Assembly (NCBI GenBank): GCA_036785705.1
Contig: JAWUZG010000052.1
Span: 992,001 to 1,056,000 of the forward strand
Direction: 5' to 3'
Length of the DNA: 64,000 bases
Origin: Acanthornis magna
Taxonomy: Eukaryota > Chordata > Aves > Passeriformes > Acanthizidae
A program made the translations under genes and the position numbers. Below the pieces are notes generated by a model. It searched no databases. It had not been told where the DNA came from and was given only the letters and a program-made list of their open reading frames with translations. Below, one piece after another: positions 21,991 through 33,300 of the stretch (position 1 is its first letter; each line of letters starts with the position of its first letter).

Positions 21991-23739
21991 ATATAGAGGC
22001 TTGGCGTCTTATTGCAGTTCTTGTAGGTACTGGGTTGATAGGTCAAAAAAGAGATGGGGAACTTGATGCTTCCAGCCTCAATGATGTGGGATAGTCCTGC
22101 AGTGGTGGCTTGGAAGAGGAGAGCAGGCAGAGGTGGAATGGGAGCCCCAGCACAGAGCAGTGTACCCTCCAGCAGAAGATCACAATACTAACAGTGGAGC
22201 CTGGCAGATGAGCAGTGGAATGTGTTTGTTGTTTTTAAGTCAAGTGCTAAGAGGAAATAAATGAGGACCCAAAGCTGAAGTTTCACAGAAAGTGCAGTGT
22301 TTCCTGCTTTTATTAATAGACTTCTATTTATTTCCTGTTCAAAGAAGTTGCAAAAAATTTTCCTGTTGCTGTCATGCTAGCTCCCTTCTTTTTTCTGGAG
22401 TGTCTTTAACTTGATGAAATCCTAATCTAAATAATGAAGGCAGATAATCAAACCAACATGGAAAATGGAGAGGCTGTATCATAGCTAAGCTCTTCCCTGA
22501 GCATGTCTTGCTTTTTTCCCCAAGTTTTTCTGAGATGAGCAGAGGCAAACAGCACACAGTTCTCAGCATGGATAGCAGCCTAGAGACTGTCAGTACTGTA
22601 ATGAGGTTGACTGTTTTAGTCCCTGTTAATTTTCTGTCATTATTAGCATTGGACTTCCCTTTTGGATTCAGCCAATCCCACTATGTCTTTGATAAAGATA
22701 TTAAATAGTACTGTTCCCTAGTACAGATCTTTGAGGAGCACTACTCATTGCTGATTTGGACACTGAGTTGTTGACTGTAACTCCTCCAATGTGGCCATCC
22801 ATCCAATTCCTTATTCATCTAATGGTCCATCCATCCATTAGACCGGTATCTCTCCAATTCAGAGGTAAGAATATTACAAGGAACCATATTAAAGGCCTTA
22901 CAGAAGTCTACTATAGCATGAGTATGGTATATTACTATCTATGCTACACCAAATATAGTATGTACTATATTAATACTAGTGTTAGTAATGCCAGTAATTT
23001 TTACATATGGCATATTGATAAAGTGTATGCTATAGTATGGCTCCTTTTGTCTGTTGCGCATGCCTCTGGTCAAGGAGAACCCATAGGGGAGTCCTCAGCC
23101 CTCACCTCTTGGTTTGGGATCCCAGATGCAGTGAGGTGATGCTACTCCTGTCTAAAAGAGGTGTTACAGAAGCTGTGCTTAGGGAGGTGTCTTTCCCCAG
23201 TTGTCTTTTTTTTTTTTTCTTCTAAAAAGTAGATATAAGCATCTTAAAGGGGAAAGTTGAACTTTTAACTCTGGGGAAAAAGATTTGTCCTTTTGCTGAG
23301 GTTCTCTGGGTGATTTGGTGTCCTGAGCTGGGACTCACAGGTGCTGAGCTGTTGAAGGCTGAGGAAGGCAGCATTCGTCCTCACCCTGCACACAGCAGAG
23401 AAGATACAGGGTATGAAATTCCATTTAGCAGCTGAAAAATACATGGCTTGGGTTCTGTTATCAGGAAAAACCCTAGCTACATCCTAAAGGCCCTCATTAC
23501 CCATAAAGGACAACTGAAGCTGTTGGACACACTTGGCAACATGCTCAGAAGATGCTCTGAAAGCTTTAAAGGTACTACATAATCAAAGTCAACCTGCTCA
23601 TTAATTTCCCCTTTCTTTCCCTGCTCTGAATTCATGCTGCGAGTCACCAGGGAGAGATGTCTTTTTATTATCATTCTTTTATTTTCCCATTGCTTTTCTG
23701 TTGCATATACAGTACTTAAAAATGAGATCACCTTCACGT
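21991..23739. other. Spacer between the convergent USP35 and GAB2 genes
   Basis: Apart from the CR1 piece at 22600-22935 and an AT-rich stretch with repeated TATAGTAT-like words at about 22915-23040, I recognise nothing. Homopolymer T is at 23206-23218. Confidence 0.6.
22600..22935 (-). mobile_element. CR1 internal (RT region) fragment, antisense
   Basis: TTTGATAAAGATATTAAATA, then CTTTGAGGAGCACTACTC and ATCCAATTCCTTATTCATCT through AAGGCCTTACAGAAGTCTAC correspond to the inverted CR1 reverse-transcriptase C-terminal part. It lies between the two genes. Confidence 0.75.
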
Positions 23740-23754
23740 CAGCCATGTACCATG

Positions 23755-23760
23755 TTTATT
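23755..23760 (-). terminator. Candidate distal GAB2 polyadenylation signal
   Basis: TTTATT on the plus strand is AATAAA on the GAB2 strand, in the context GTTAATAAACATGG. Sense-strand U-rich sequence lies upstream. It would give a 3' UTR of about 6.4 kb. Confidence 0.4.
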
Positions 23761-24639
23761 AACAGCAAAAAAAGTATTATCTAGGCTTCACTCAAGACTG
23801 ATTTACAGGATAAATAATTGTTTCAAATTACTTTTAAAAAAAACCAAACAACAACCCCCAAAAGAATAAATTAATAACTTAAGTGATTAGCTGTCCACAG
23901 TGATTTGAAAACTTAATAACCATTCAAACAGTGACACCACAAGAAGACACATACTGTACAGTTTGCCACAGATTACTCTTGTCCTTCCTTCTACAAATGG
24001 AAATCAAAAAATTAAAAATACTCCTCTTTAAGAACAGTCATAGGCTTTGAAACACACAAAACATCCCTGCGAATCAGCTGCCAGCGCAACAGCTTCACAG
24101 CCGGGGCTCCAACCCCTCCTCGCAACAGGTTAAAAAACAAATGAAGAAAACTACCCTAATTTGACTGGGTCTGTTCCCACACAATGATGCCCAAAGTCAG
24201 TGGGGACATGTTGACTTTGCCAAGGGCTGGGTTGAGTGGAATATAACTACTCTAAAGGTTTGGTCCTAACCCTACGGGATTCATTGACAGGCTCCCCGTG
24301 GAGCCCATGGTCCTGCTCTCTTCCCCTCTCTGCAACTTGGTTCAACCACCATGTCCAAAGGGCTCTTTTAAAAAATGGTGGTATTTTCAGGGTCAATGTG
24401 GCAGCAGAACGCTGAAAACTGTGCAAATGGCATTTCCCCCATCCCCTCACTCAGGAGAAAATCCTGCCAAGTTTTTTTCACCTTGGTAATTAAGGATGAA
24501 GGGGTTTTTAATGAATTTTGCAGAGCAGAATGTGCAGTGCCATGAATGATACTGGGCCTGACAACACGGTAGCACCACATGCTGCCCAGCCATTGCCTGC
24601 AGACTCAAAACAGCTCTTTGCATTATTACATGTCAATTA

Positions 24640-24725
24640 ATTACACCTCATGGCACATCTGTGAGGTGGGGAAATAAGTACTAAAAACCTTCATTTGACA
24701 AGCCAGAGAAAAAGCAGGATACAGA
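24640..24725 (-). mobile_element. MIR-like ancient SINE fragment
   Basis: CTGTGAGGTGGGGAAATAAG followed by CATTTGACAAGCCAGAG and GGATACAGAG resembles inverted MIR (CCTGTGAGGTAGG, CATTTTACAGATGAGG, GCACAGAG). It lies inside the presumed GAB2 3' UTR. Confidence 0.45.
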
Positions 24726-25271
24726 GTTCACATGAACCCTCTTGTCCCACATGAAGATACAGTGTAGTGTCACCCAGAGAATGACAATAAAAATGATGGT
24801 TTCTTATCTCCTAGTCTTGGGGCAAACCTCTCCCATATAGTCAACCCCCTGGCCTACAAATGTACCCATTCTATGTTAGCAATGGGCTATATCAAAAATT
24901 AAGAGCCTGCAGATTGGGAGCAAGCCTGTTGAGAAGCTTTTCTAGCTCAAGAGATCGAGCCATCTGGCCCAGCTTCTGTTTCAGATGTTACCGGCTGGTG
25001 TTAAAACTTGGATGCCACGTGCCAGGACCAGCTGGCCGTGGGCTGGAAGGGGACAGCTGTTTGGTGACACCTTGCTACATATCAACTTTTCTCAAGAGTA
25101 GATACTAAATCAGCAATCTGATCAACAGTACAACACTAGGAGTTGTGAACAAGGAGATAAAATTGTGACTACAGTGATGAGACACCAAGGACAGGCTGAT
25201 GGAGGGATGAACTGCTCTGGGCCAAGGAGAAATCATGATCAAATGGTGCATATTTCTACCTGCAAGGGCCT

Positions 25272-25310
25272 CATTAACAGCTGTAGCTCATTAACAGCTC
25301 ATTTACAGCT
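25272..25310. repeat. Three short CATTAACAGCT-type repeats
   Basis: CATTAACAGCT at 25272-25282 and 25289-25299, and CATTTACAGCT at 25300-25310. Confidence 0.85.
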
Positions 25311-28300
25311 AGGGCTTCTCCATAACCACAGCCCCGCTGCACCCATCTCATCTAGACAGCATCTCTCCAGTGGAACACACAGTGTGGGTGTCAGCTTTCC
25401 CATGGAATGGAACTTTTACATCACCAGATGGGGAAACACCAACACAATGCAAGCACTACTGGAGAAAAACATCCTCTTACCTGCCTCATGGGCCAGAAAG
25501 ACCGGACAGGACCTGGGAACTATTTTAACATCTTCCATAAGATCTGGGCATAGCTCTATCCCTCCCAAGGCGCCATGATCATTGGGCAGGCAACTCTTCC
25601 TGGTATGCTTAAGAGACTGAGATGCCAGGGTGTAGGAGGTGGTATGGGGCTGCTGAGAGCTCTGGATCTAGCCTAACAAATTTACAGGTTCAAGCTGTCT
25701 CCCAGTTGCTAAAACTGCGTGTCCGTGTCTCGGATGACTTGCTCTGGGCCAGCCAGCCCTCTCCAAGGTGCAAGGGATGGCCCAGTATGGATTAGGTCCT
25801 CTCTCTAGGGAGTATGGCCTTAGGGGTTGAGCTGTGTGCCTTGTCACTTGGCTTCATGGCCAGAGAAGTAGCCCTGTCCCTGTTTTGGATGTTATAGGGC
25901 TCTAAGCAACCCCTTGGGCCTTTCCTTCCCATGGAGCAGTCTTCACTCAAGCCCAGCAGCACAGGGCCTCAGGGTGGAAGAGATGCTCCAAGCAGGGTCA
26001 TCTATGGGGTTGACCAAAGCTGGTCTTAAAAAGCTCCAAGGAAGAAGAGGGCACCTCACAGGAAAACCCAGTGAAACAATGGCACTGCTGCTCCATGGAC
26101 AGCTCATGGGAGTCCCTCAGCAAGGCATATTCCAGCACATCCTGGTCCCCACACATTTCTTGTGGGGTTTCTCCTGCCCAGCTCAGAGCTGGGTGAATGG
26201 GCCGAGGATTCCTGGAAGCTAGAGCACAGGCATCATGTTGTCAGGCAGGATGACCCCCTTGGGAGTGAAATGCCCCAGACTGGTGGAAGCTCTCCTCCCA
26301 CCAGTGCATGTCTTTTACTGAGCATTCCACAACCCACAAATCTCTGTACATCTGACTCAAGACTCAGACCAAAGGAGCCCATGGTGAAGACCAAGACCCA
26401 AACCTTACTGGCAAACTCCCTTACCTTCTCTTGTCCCAACCTCATGTTCTCCTATATATCACCCTTGCCAGTGGCTGGTGGTCCAGAATCCAAATCCATC
26501 CCAGTTAGCCTCCAGTCAGCCCAAGCCTTCCCTACCTTTTGGTTCCAACTCTGTGTTGGGCCCTATCTGCCAGACTCTCAGCTTTGCCCTGGCGCAGCCT
26601 GCGCTCACACATTATTTTCTTTCGCCAACTTGGGACTAAGCCTAGGCCTGGCATCCATTTAGAGCTGGAAATGTATTTCCCACTGAACACTCAAATGTCA
26701 CTTCAGAGCAAATCAGCTCCAAGGCAGCTCACACACCTCACCAGACCAAGGAATGGTGAACAGCAGTTGCACACTCACGGCAAGGTATACAGTTTTGGAG
26801 ACTTTTGCCTTTAAAACCACCTGCTTAAAATTTTAAAGCTTGGGGAAAGCTTCAAGCTGTCATCCTGGTTCTTCATAAAACTAAATATTGAGTTCATGAT
26901 GCTTGTCCCACAGACAACCCTTGTCCATGAGCGCACACACATGCAAGCACATCCCTTTTCTAAATCAAACCATAGAGCTGTAGAGCAGGCTCTGATGTGA
27001 AGGCTCAAGCTAGTTTAATTGCAATTATAATGAATAATTTGCAATGTTCTCAGCTTCCTAAAATACCTATGTCTAACAAAGGAGTCTGTCATACTTGAGA
27101 ATCCAAGTATAAAGTGGATGTGATAAACTCCATGCCTTCAGGACAAAGTTCTTGGCAGTCCGTGTAATTAAAGCAGCTGCTTTTCAATATAGTTTAAGAC
27201 TAAATACTGCACAAACATTAATCACCAGGGACTGCTGTAATCAGCTCGGCAACCATCATGGGAGACTATTTCCACTGAAGCCATTGATTACTTAATGCTT
27301 TTCAGGAGGGGTTGATACGGTCAAGTCTATACGGCACAGTCTGTGGGCTTCTACTTTCTTTGGAGGTGCTGTTTTCTTGGTGCTTAGCAGGGGAAAAAAA
27401 TAGAGGAATGCATCTGTTTTTGTGAAAACACAGACTTCACACTGCAAAGCAGAGAGGGATCAGCAGCCAGCAGTTGTAAAGTAGCTGCTTTTGGGCTGTT
27501 TTGGTCCTTGGTCTGCCAAATGCAATGGACCAGTTACTGGGGATGTTCATGAAAGCAAATTACCAAAACACAGTGTCTGAGCCTGGGAAAAGAGCTATCC
27601 CGTGCCAGTGCTTGCCCCATGAACAAAAACATTAGTGAAATGTGGAGAAAAGCGCCTAGTTTCTCCAGTACCACAAAAGGCTTTTCCAATCTTAATTAAC
27701 ACCTTGGATTACATGTGGAGTGGGCACTGGATTCACCTAGCTCCAGTGCAGAAGCACAGGGCACCAAGTCAGCAAATTGCATTCAAACCCACTGTGTTCT
27801 CTCTCGAGCCACTAAAGCTAGCAGCTTAAAAGAAGAAATAGGAAAAAATCAGATTCCTGGTCGAATGACGTTCTTTTTGGTGGGGACGGGGAGCTCTCTT
27901 CCAGCTGGGTGAATGCACACTTCAGTGGGCTCTGGATCAGGCCTAGTGTTTAGTCTACCCTGAGACGCAGTGATGAAAGGGGCAATAGAAATATGAAGTA
28001 CTACATTCTAGTCTTCATTTTGTCATCTCACCAGGTAAGTGTGCAAGGCCCCAGCAGGAGGCAATGGCCCTTGCAGGCTGTAACACACTCCCTGAGGTTC
28101 AGAAAGCATCTGACTGTGTTATCTCTTCCCCTTTGGGGATTTGGTTTTTTTTCCTTCTAGTAATTACTGTTTTTAGCATAAGCACTAGGGTATTTGTTGC
28201 ATTATTTCTGTAAAAGCCCAACACTTCAATGTCTTAACAGGGTTGTCGGAGCTTTTCCATTAACATCCTTCCTTTACATGGCATGCGAGAAGAAAATACA

Positions 28301-28606
28301 AAATGGTGTTGGAAGTTCAAGACTTACTTTACCAGCACACAGCTGCACACAACCTTTAAGGGACTGGTATCCCATCCCCATGTGGGTCACGTCTGGCCCT
28401 TTCCAAACTCAGACCAAGATTAAACAAATGTGTTAATGCTAAAGCATTAATAATCAATACAGCTTGGTGGTGTTGGTGGAACACAGAGCCCACGGCACTG
28501 GGAGGGATTCAGCTTGCAGAAAGAATAGCTCCAGCTCTTTAATAAATATTATTACCTAATCTTTCAAATGTCTCCTTCATTTGGCTCCTGGTTTGCGGTC
28601 AGCCTG

Positions 28607-28612
28607 TTTATT
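28607..28612 (-). terminator. Candidate proximal GAB2 polyadenylation signal
   Basis: AATAAA on the minus strand (context CACGAATAAACAGG), 1.57 kb after the stop codon. It is an alternative to the distal site and rests on the hexamer alone. Confidence 0.3.
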
Positions 28613-30174
28613 CGTGTCAGCGCTTGCTGTCTGGCAATCAGGCTGCTCCATGGCAATCATTAGCTCTTCCTGTTTTCATGAGATCATGAATTATTATCTC
28701 TGCATTAAACTGTCTCATCCTTCTCTTCTCTCTATGCTCAGCAGCTGCCTGGGGAGAGATCCCAAAGCCTGGATGTGTTAAGGATGCTGGCAAGGGACAA
28801 CAGCAGACTCCCACCCATAATTAGAGCCTAGGGTCATTAATGTCAGCAAGCCCCATTTCTGTGTTGAAGAAACATTGCTGAAGATGAGGGGGAAAGAGTT
28901 CAGCCTTTTGCACCCTCTACAAACCAACAACAATGCCATGTTAAAGCTCATACTGAAACGCCTTGCCTTGACTGTCCTGACCAGCCTCTTCCCAAGCCTA
29001 TGAGCTCACCATCAACCAACATTTCAATTACCCTTCTTTGTTCTTCCAAGAAACATTCCACCAGGCTTCCTCACCCAAGACCAACCTCTGCAGTACAGCA
29101 CCTGACTTACCCTAGTGCTCACAGCAGCCTTCCACTGCTTTCCTGTCATTCATCCTTATGCCAGTCCACATACACAGGGTCTTCAGAGCCCCCTGCCCCC
29201 CTCATACTCAACCACAGAATTCTCACGACGGCCACGACGTAGGACTCTCACTCTATGGGCTTTTGGTGCCACAAAAAGCAAATTTTGGTTCTTAGGGTCA
29301 GATTCACAGGAACTGGTTTCAGATAGGCAGTGGGTCAGTGCTTAAATTCTACCTTCCAAAGCCATTCTCTCAAGCCCCTTCCAAAGCCAATCTCTCCAGC
29401 CCACTGACTTTGAGAGATGATGGAGAATATAAACAGGAGACACCCCAACACACTTGGGTGAGCATGTGCTGGCATATATGTGTGTGTATGATGGGGCAAG
29501 TCCTGGGCTCTGAAGTCAGCTCAGTGGGATGGTGTGGATGCTCGTCAAGCTCCTGAAGGTTGACAACCCCAACCAAAAACACGGGGGCTGTCCAGCCAGG
29601 AGGAAAACAGTCCTCAGAGGTTTTGAGCATATTATTTACAAGAAACAGGACAACAAAAGTGATTTCAAAAGGAATGGTCCTTGCTCAGTTTTGGGACTGG
29701 GAGGAGGCAGAGAAGAGGATAACCGCAAGGAGTGGAGAATCAGAGCTGGGGAACAATATCCTATGTGAGATGCTGCAAACCTGCATGGCGGGGTTTGGGG
29801 TACAGTATGGAAGAAGACGGGGAGAGATGATGCCGTGTTAGCACATACAAGGTGGCTTTAATAGCTGTAAGCAAAAGATGCGTAGGGTGAAACCTGGTAT
29901 TGCTAAGTCGAAGTTCCTGGATAGTGCATCCAGCAGCTAAAGCACAAACCTAGCCACCGAACACAGTTGGTCTTTACCACTGGCAAACAGTATCCGCCAA
30001 GTCTTCCCCTGAAATGATGTTTTGTTTTGTTTTAAGAGAAAAAAAACAATGACACCCCCTCCCCTCCACAGACAAGTCTTAGAAATCCAGCCCAAGTGGA
30101 TGTGGCAGCCCGGCGGGGCCACAGCTGGGGAAAACCGACAGAACATTTGCCTGTTTCGCTGCCTGCCACGGGCA

Positions 30175-30318
30175 CTACTGCTTCGTGCTCTTGGCGGGCT
30201 CTGAGGACTGCCGCACATCAGTCCATTCCTGCATGGTGCTCTGCAGCGCCTGCGTCTTCTCCTTGTCCACCTGCACGTAATCAACCTTCTCATCTGAAGC
30301 GACCGATGAGGTGGAGGG
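30175..30318 (-). CDS. GAB2: GAB2 exon 10 (stop codon exon, second SHP2 site)
   Basis: The acceptor is CCCCACAG. It encodes [20 protein letters not shown], then [20 protein letters not shown] and a short Lys-containing tail, and stops at TAG (30177-30175). VDYVQV is the second SHP2 motif. The last residues STKQ differ from the mammalian tail. Confidence 0.95.
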   Translation of the reverse strand, partial: PSTSSVASDEKVDYVQVDKEKTQALQSTMQEWTDVRQSSEPAKSTKQ

Positions 30319-33300
30319 CTGTGGGGAGGAGAAACACGGCACCATCTGGTCACTCAGCAGCTCCCTGGTCTTCCCTCTCGCTCCTTTCTGCCACAAGTCC
30401 ACCAGCACCATTCCTGCTTTCTTGCAGACTCCAAAGCTCACCATCCTCCCTCTAACCTCCCAAAGAGACTTGGATGAAGAATTTCAGTCTGCTCTGCTTC
30501 TTGCTGGCATGAGACTGCAGTGCAGTGGGAGGGTAGAAACAGGATGTGGGTCTCTACCTTCTCATAAACTCTGGGACATGGATGTTTGCTCTTAACTGTG
30601 TTCTCCAACTGCTGACATTGTGAGCTCAGCCCTGCATCTTGCTCATTTTCCTGTCAAAAACTCCAGAAGTTATAGAGATGCACGTAAAAATCTCAGCTCC
30701 ATCCCTTTTAGCTGTACTGACTCTACCCACCTATGGCACTAGCTCATTTTCATCCCCAAAACAAGAGATACATTTTCAGGGTCACCCAAAAGACATGCTG
30801 AGGAACGAGATACTTTTTACCATAGTTTCTGGGGTTCTGGAGTTTTTTCTGCCTCTACAAGCATTTCAGAGGCCTTCCATCTGCTTGTAATTGGAGCTAG
30901 ATTGTTTTTTAATGGTCTAAAATCACTTTCCCAGAACAGGATATAATTCAAATGGGTAATACTTGCAGAAATATTGCTGGGCAGAGAGAAACCATCAAGG
31001 GACAACTGGCAAATAGTAAAAAGACCTAACCAGTGGGATGCTCTGCCTAGAAAACAAGGCCGTGTTTGAGAAAGTGAGGCCAACTCACATGTGGTTGCCA
31101 CAAAGGTTTGTACAATCCTTGTCTTTCACCTTTCAGGTGCAAAATCCAAGTCTGGTTTTGGAGGACCTGTTGTTCTGAAGGAGGAAAAACCCAGTTCTGA
31201 TACTTCATGAGATACCTCCTGACAGCTTTTCAAATACACAGTCTTTAGCTGAATTTGTGGTCTCATCAGCACCCCTGAACCCTGCACATCCATGCTTCTG
31301 GTGACACTTCCAGCAAGGCTGCAGACATGCAAGAGAGACTGAGTCTGACTTAGAGTAAATACAACAGCAGGTCATACAATGGTTTGGGTTGGAAGGGACC
31401 TTAAAGATCGTCTAATTTCAGCCATGGCACGAGCAGGGACACCTTCCACTAGACCAGGTTGCTCAAAGCCCCATCCAACCTGGCCTTGAACACTTCCAGG
31501 GATGTGACATCCACAGCTTCCCAGGGCAGTCTGTTCAACTACCTCACTACCCTCACAGTAGAGAATTTCTTCCTAATATCTAATCTAAGCTTGCCCTCTG
31601 TCAGTTTAAAGCCATTACCCCTTGTCATCTCACTGTATGCCCTTGTCAAAAGTCCCTCCCCAGCTCTCTTGCAGCCCCTTTAGGCACTGGAAGGTGCTCT
31701 GAGGTCTCCTTGGAGCCTTTCCTTCTCCAGGCTGAACAATCCCACCTCTCTCAGGCTGTGCTCCAGCCCTCTGATCAGCAGAGACTCTTGGGACCATAGT
31801 CCAGGGCTTTGGACCATGCTGTTGCCAATGTGCATGGAACCCCTTAAAAATGCATCATTTGTAATCAGAAGTTCATAAAATCCCCCATACCTTTCTGTGT
31901 GGCCCTGGTGAGCTTGGCTGGAAGTCCAGGGCCAGGTAATCCACACTCCCCGAACTCTTTTTAGGCGCTGGGCTGTTGGTACCACTAGGAACAGGAGAAG
32001 CAGAAATGGGGTTTTGCTAATGCAGGGAAGAGACAGGAGAGATAATGAGGATTAAAATGGGAAGGAAGGAGAAAAAAGGAAATTAACACAAATCTGGAAA
32101 TGAAACACATTGGACGCACCTTTAAAAGAGCGTGGGTATTTGCTCACCTGCCTCTGGGATGTGAATGTGCAGAACTGCTGGGATACTATAAATGCTGTAT
32201 ATTGTGCTAAAGAATATTTCAAGCTCATGCTCTTGATTTCACATATCAGAACAGCTCTGCTCTGCTGCCTTTGTGCTGATTTTATTCACATGCCTGACAA
32301 GAGACGTGGGCTTTAGCATGTCCCAGGAACCACACCTCAGAGACGCCAGCCCAGCTCTGGGACCTTTATTAATCACAACCATACTACACAGAGCACAGAT
32401 TTCCTCTATCCCATTAGTTACATAGCCTCAAAAATACGTTTCAAGTCAGTAGCTTCACCAAGAGAGACAAAATTCCCCTCCCTGTAAGCAGTGCCACTCC
32501 CTACTGCTGCTCTGATAGCCCCTGCCCCCACACAAACATGATGTCAGCAGCTATTAGGGGGAAAAAAACTGAAAAAAATCAACTTTAATTAGGAAAATAC
32601 GCCCTGACAGTCCATATAAATTTTTATCCTCTCTTAATTCCTGGCAAAGTAGTTGATACATGTTTCTGCTCTCATACACATTTAAAACTCCAATGAGACA
32701 TGTCATTTTCAGAAGGAAACACCCTGTTTTGTGCATTCAGGGATGCACATTAGGATGTACTCGGCACAGTGCTATCTGAGCACTTCCATGTCATGAGCTA
32801 GGAATGCATCTGCAGAGCTGGGAGTGCATATGTCCTTCCAGGACCATCTATCTCAGCCTTGGGGCTCTTACCATCGCCACGTAGTTCTCCTCGCTGTCTC
32901 CTGAGTCAGTGCTGGTGATGCTCTGGGAGGAGACAGGGCGGCAGTACTGCAGAGAGCCGGCGTTGAAGGACTGGCTGCAAGAGCAAGGGGTACTGTGTTA
33001 CTGATGGCTGCAGGTCCTGCTTGTCCTTTGCCAAGGGGGGGATAGGAGAGGGCAGCTCCTGATGCCTGTAACCATCACCGTGCTTCAGTCTGGGCGTGAA
33101 GAAGAGCTGGGGGCATGGAGGTTCTCCAGCCTGTCCTTTCACCGGATTTGGTCCCCTAATTTTTTTTCTTTTTAGAATTTTTCGATAACACCTTGCTTTC
33201 TGTATCTGTAACTCTCCTGCTATCATCTACACAAATCAGATTCCATGAACTTTTATCTCATGTGAAACATTTAATTGTGGAGGATGCAGGGGCAGCCTTG

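Larger units (their letters stand above)
23740..30174 (-). other. GAB2: Probable GAB2 3' UTR and downstream flank
   Basis: This is about 6.4 kb after the GAB2 stop with no CR1 and no recognisable gene. Two minus-strand AATAAA hexamers (28607-28612 and 23755-23760) are candidate ends, giving a 3' UTR of about 1.6 or 6.4 kb. The human 3' UTR is several kb long, so the distal site is plausible. A MIR-like fragment (24640-24725) and a short CATTAACAGCT repeat lie inside. Confidence 0.45.
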
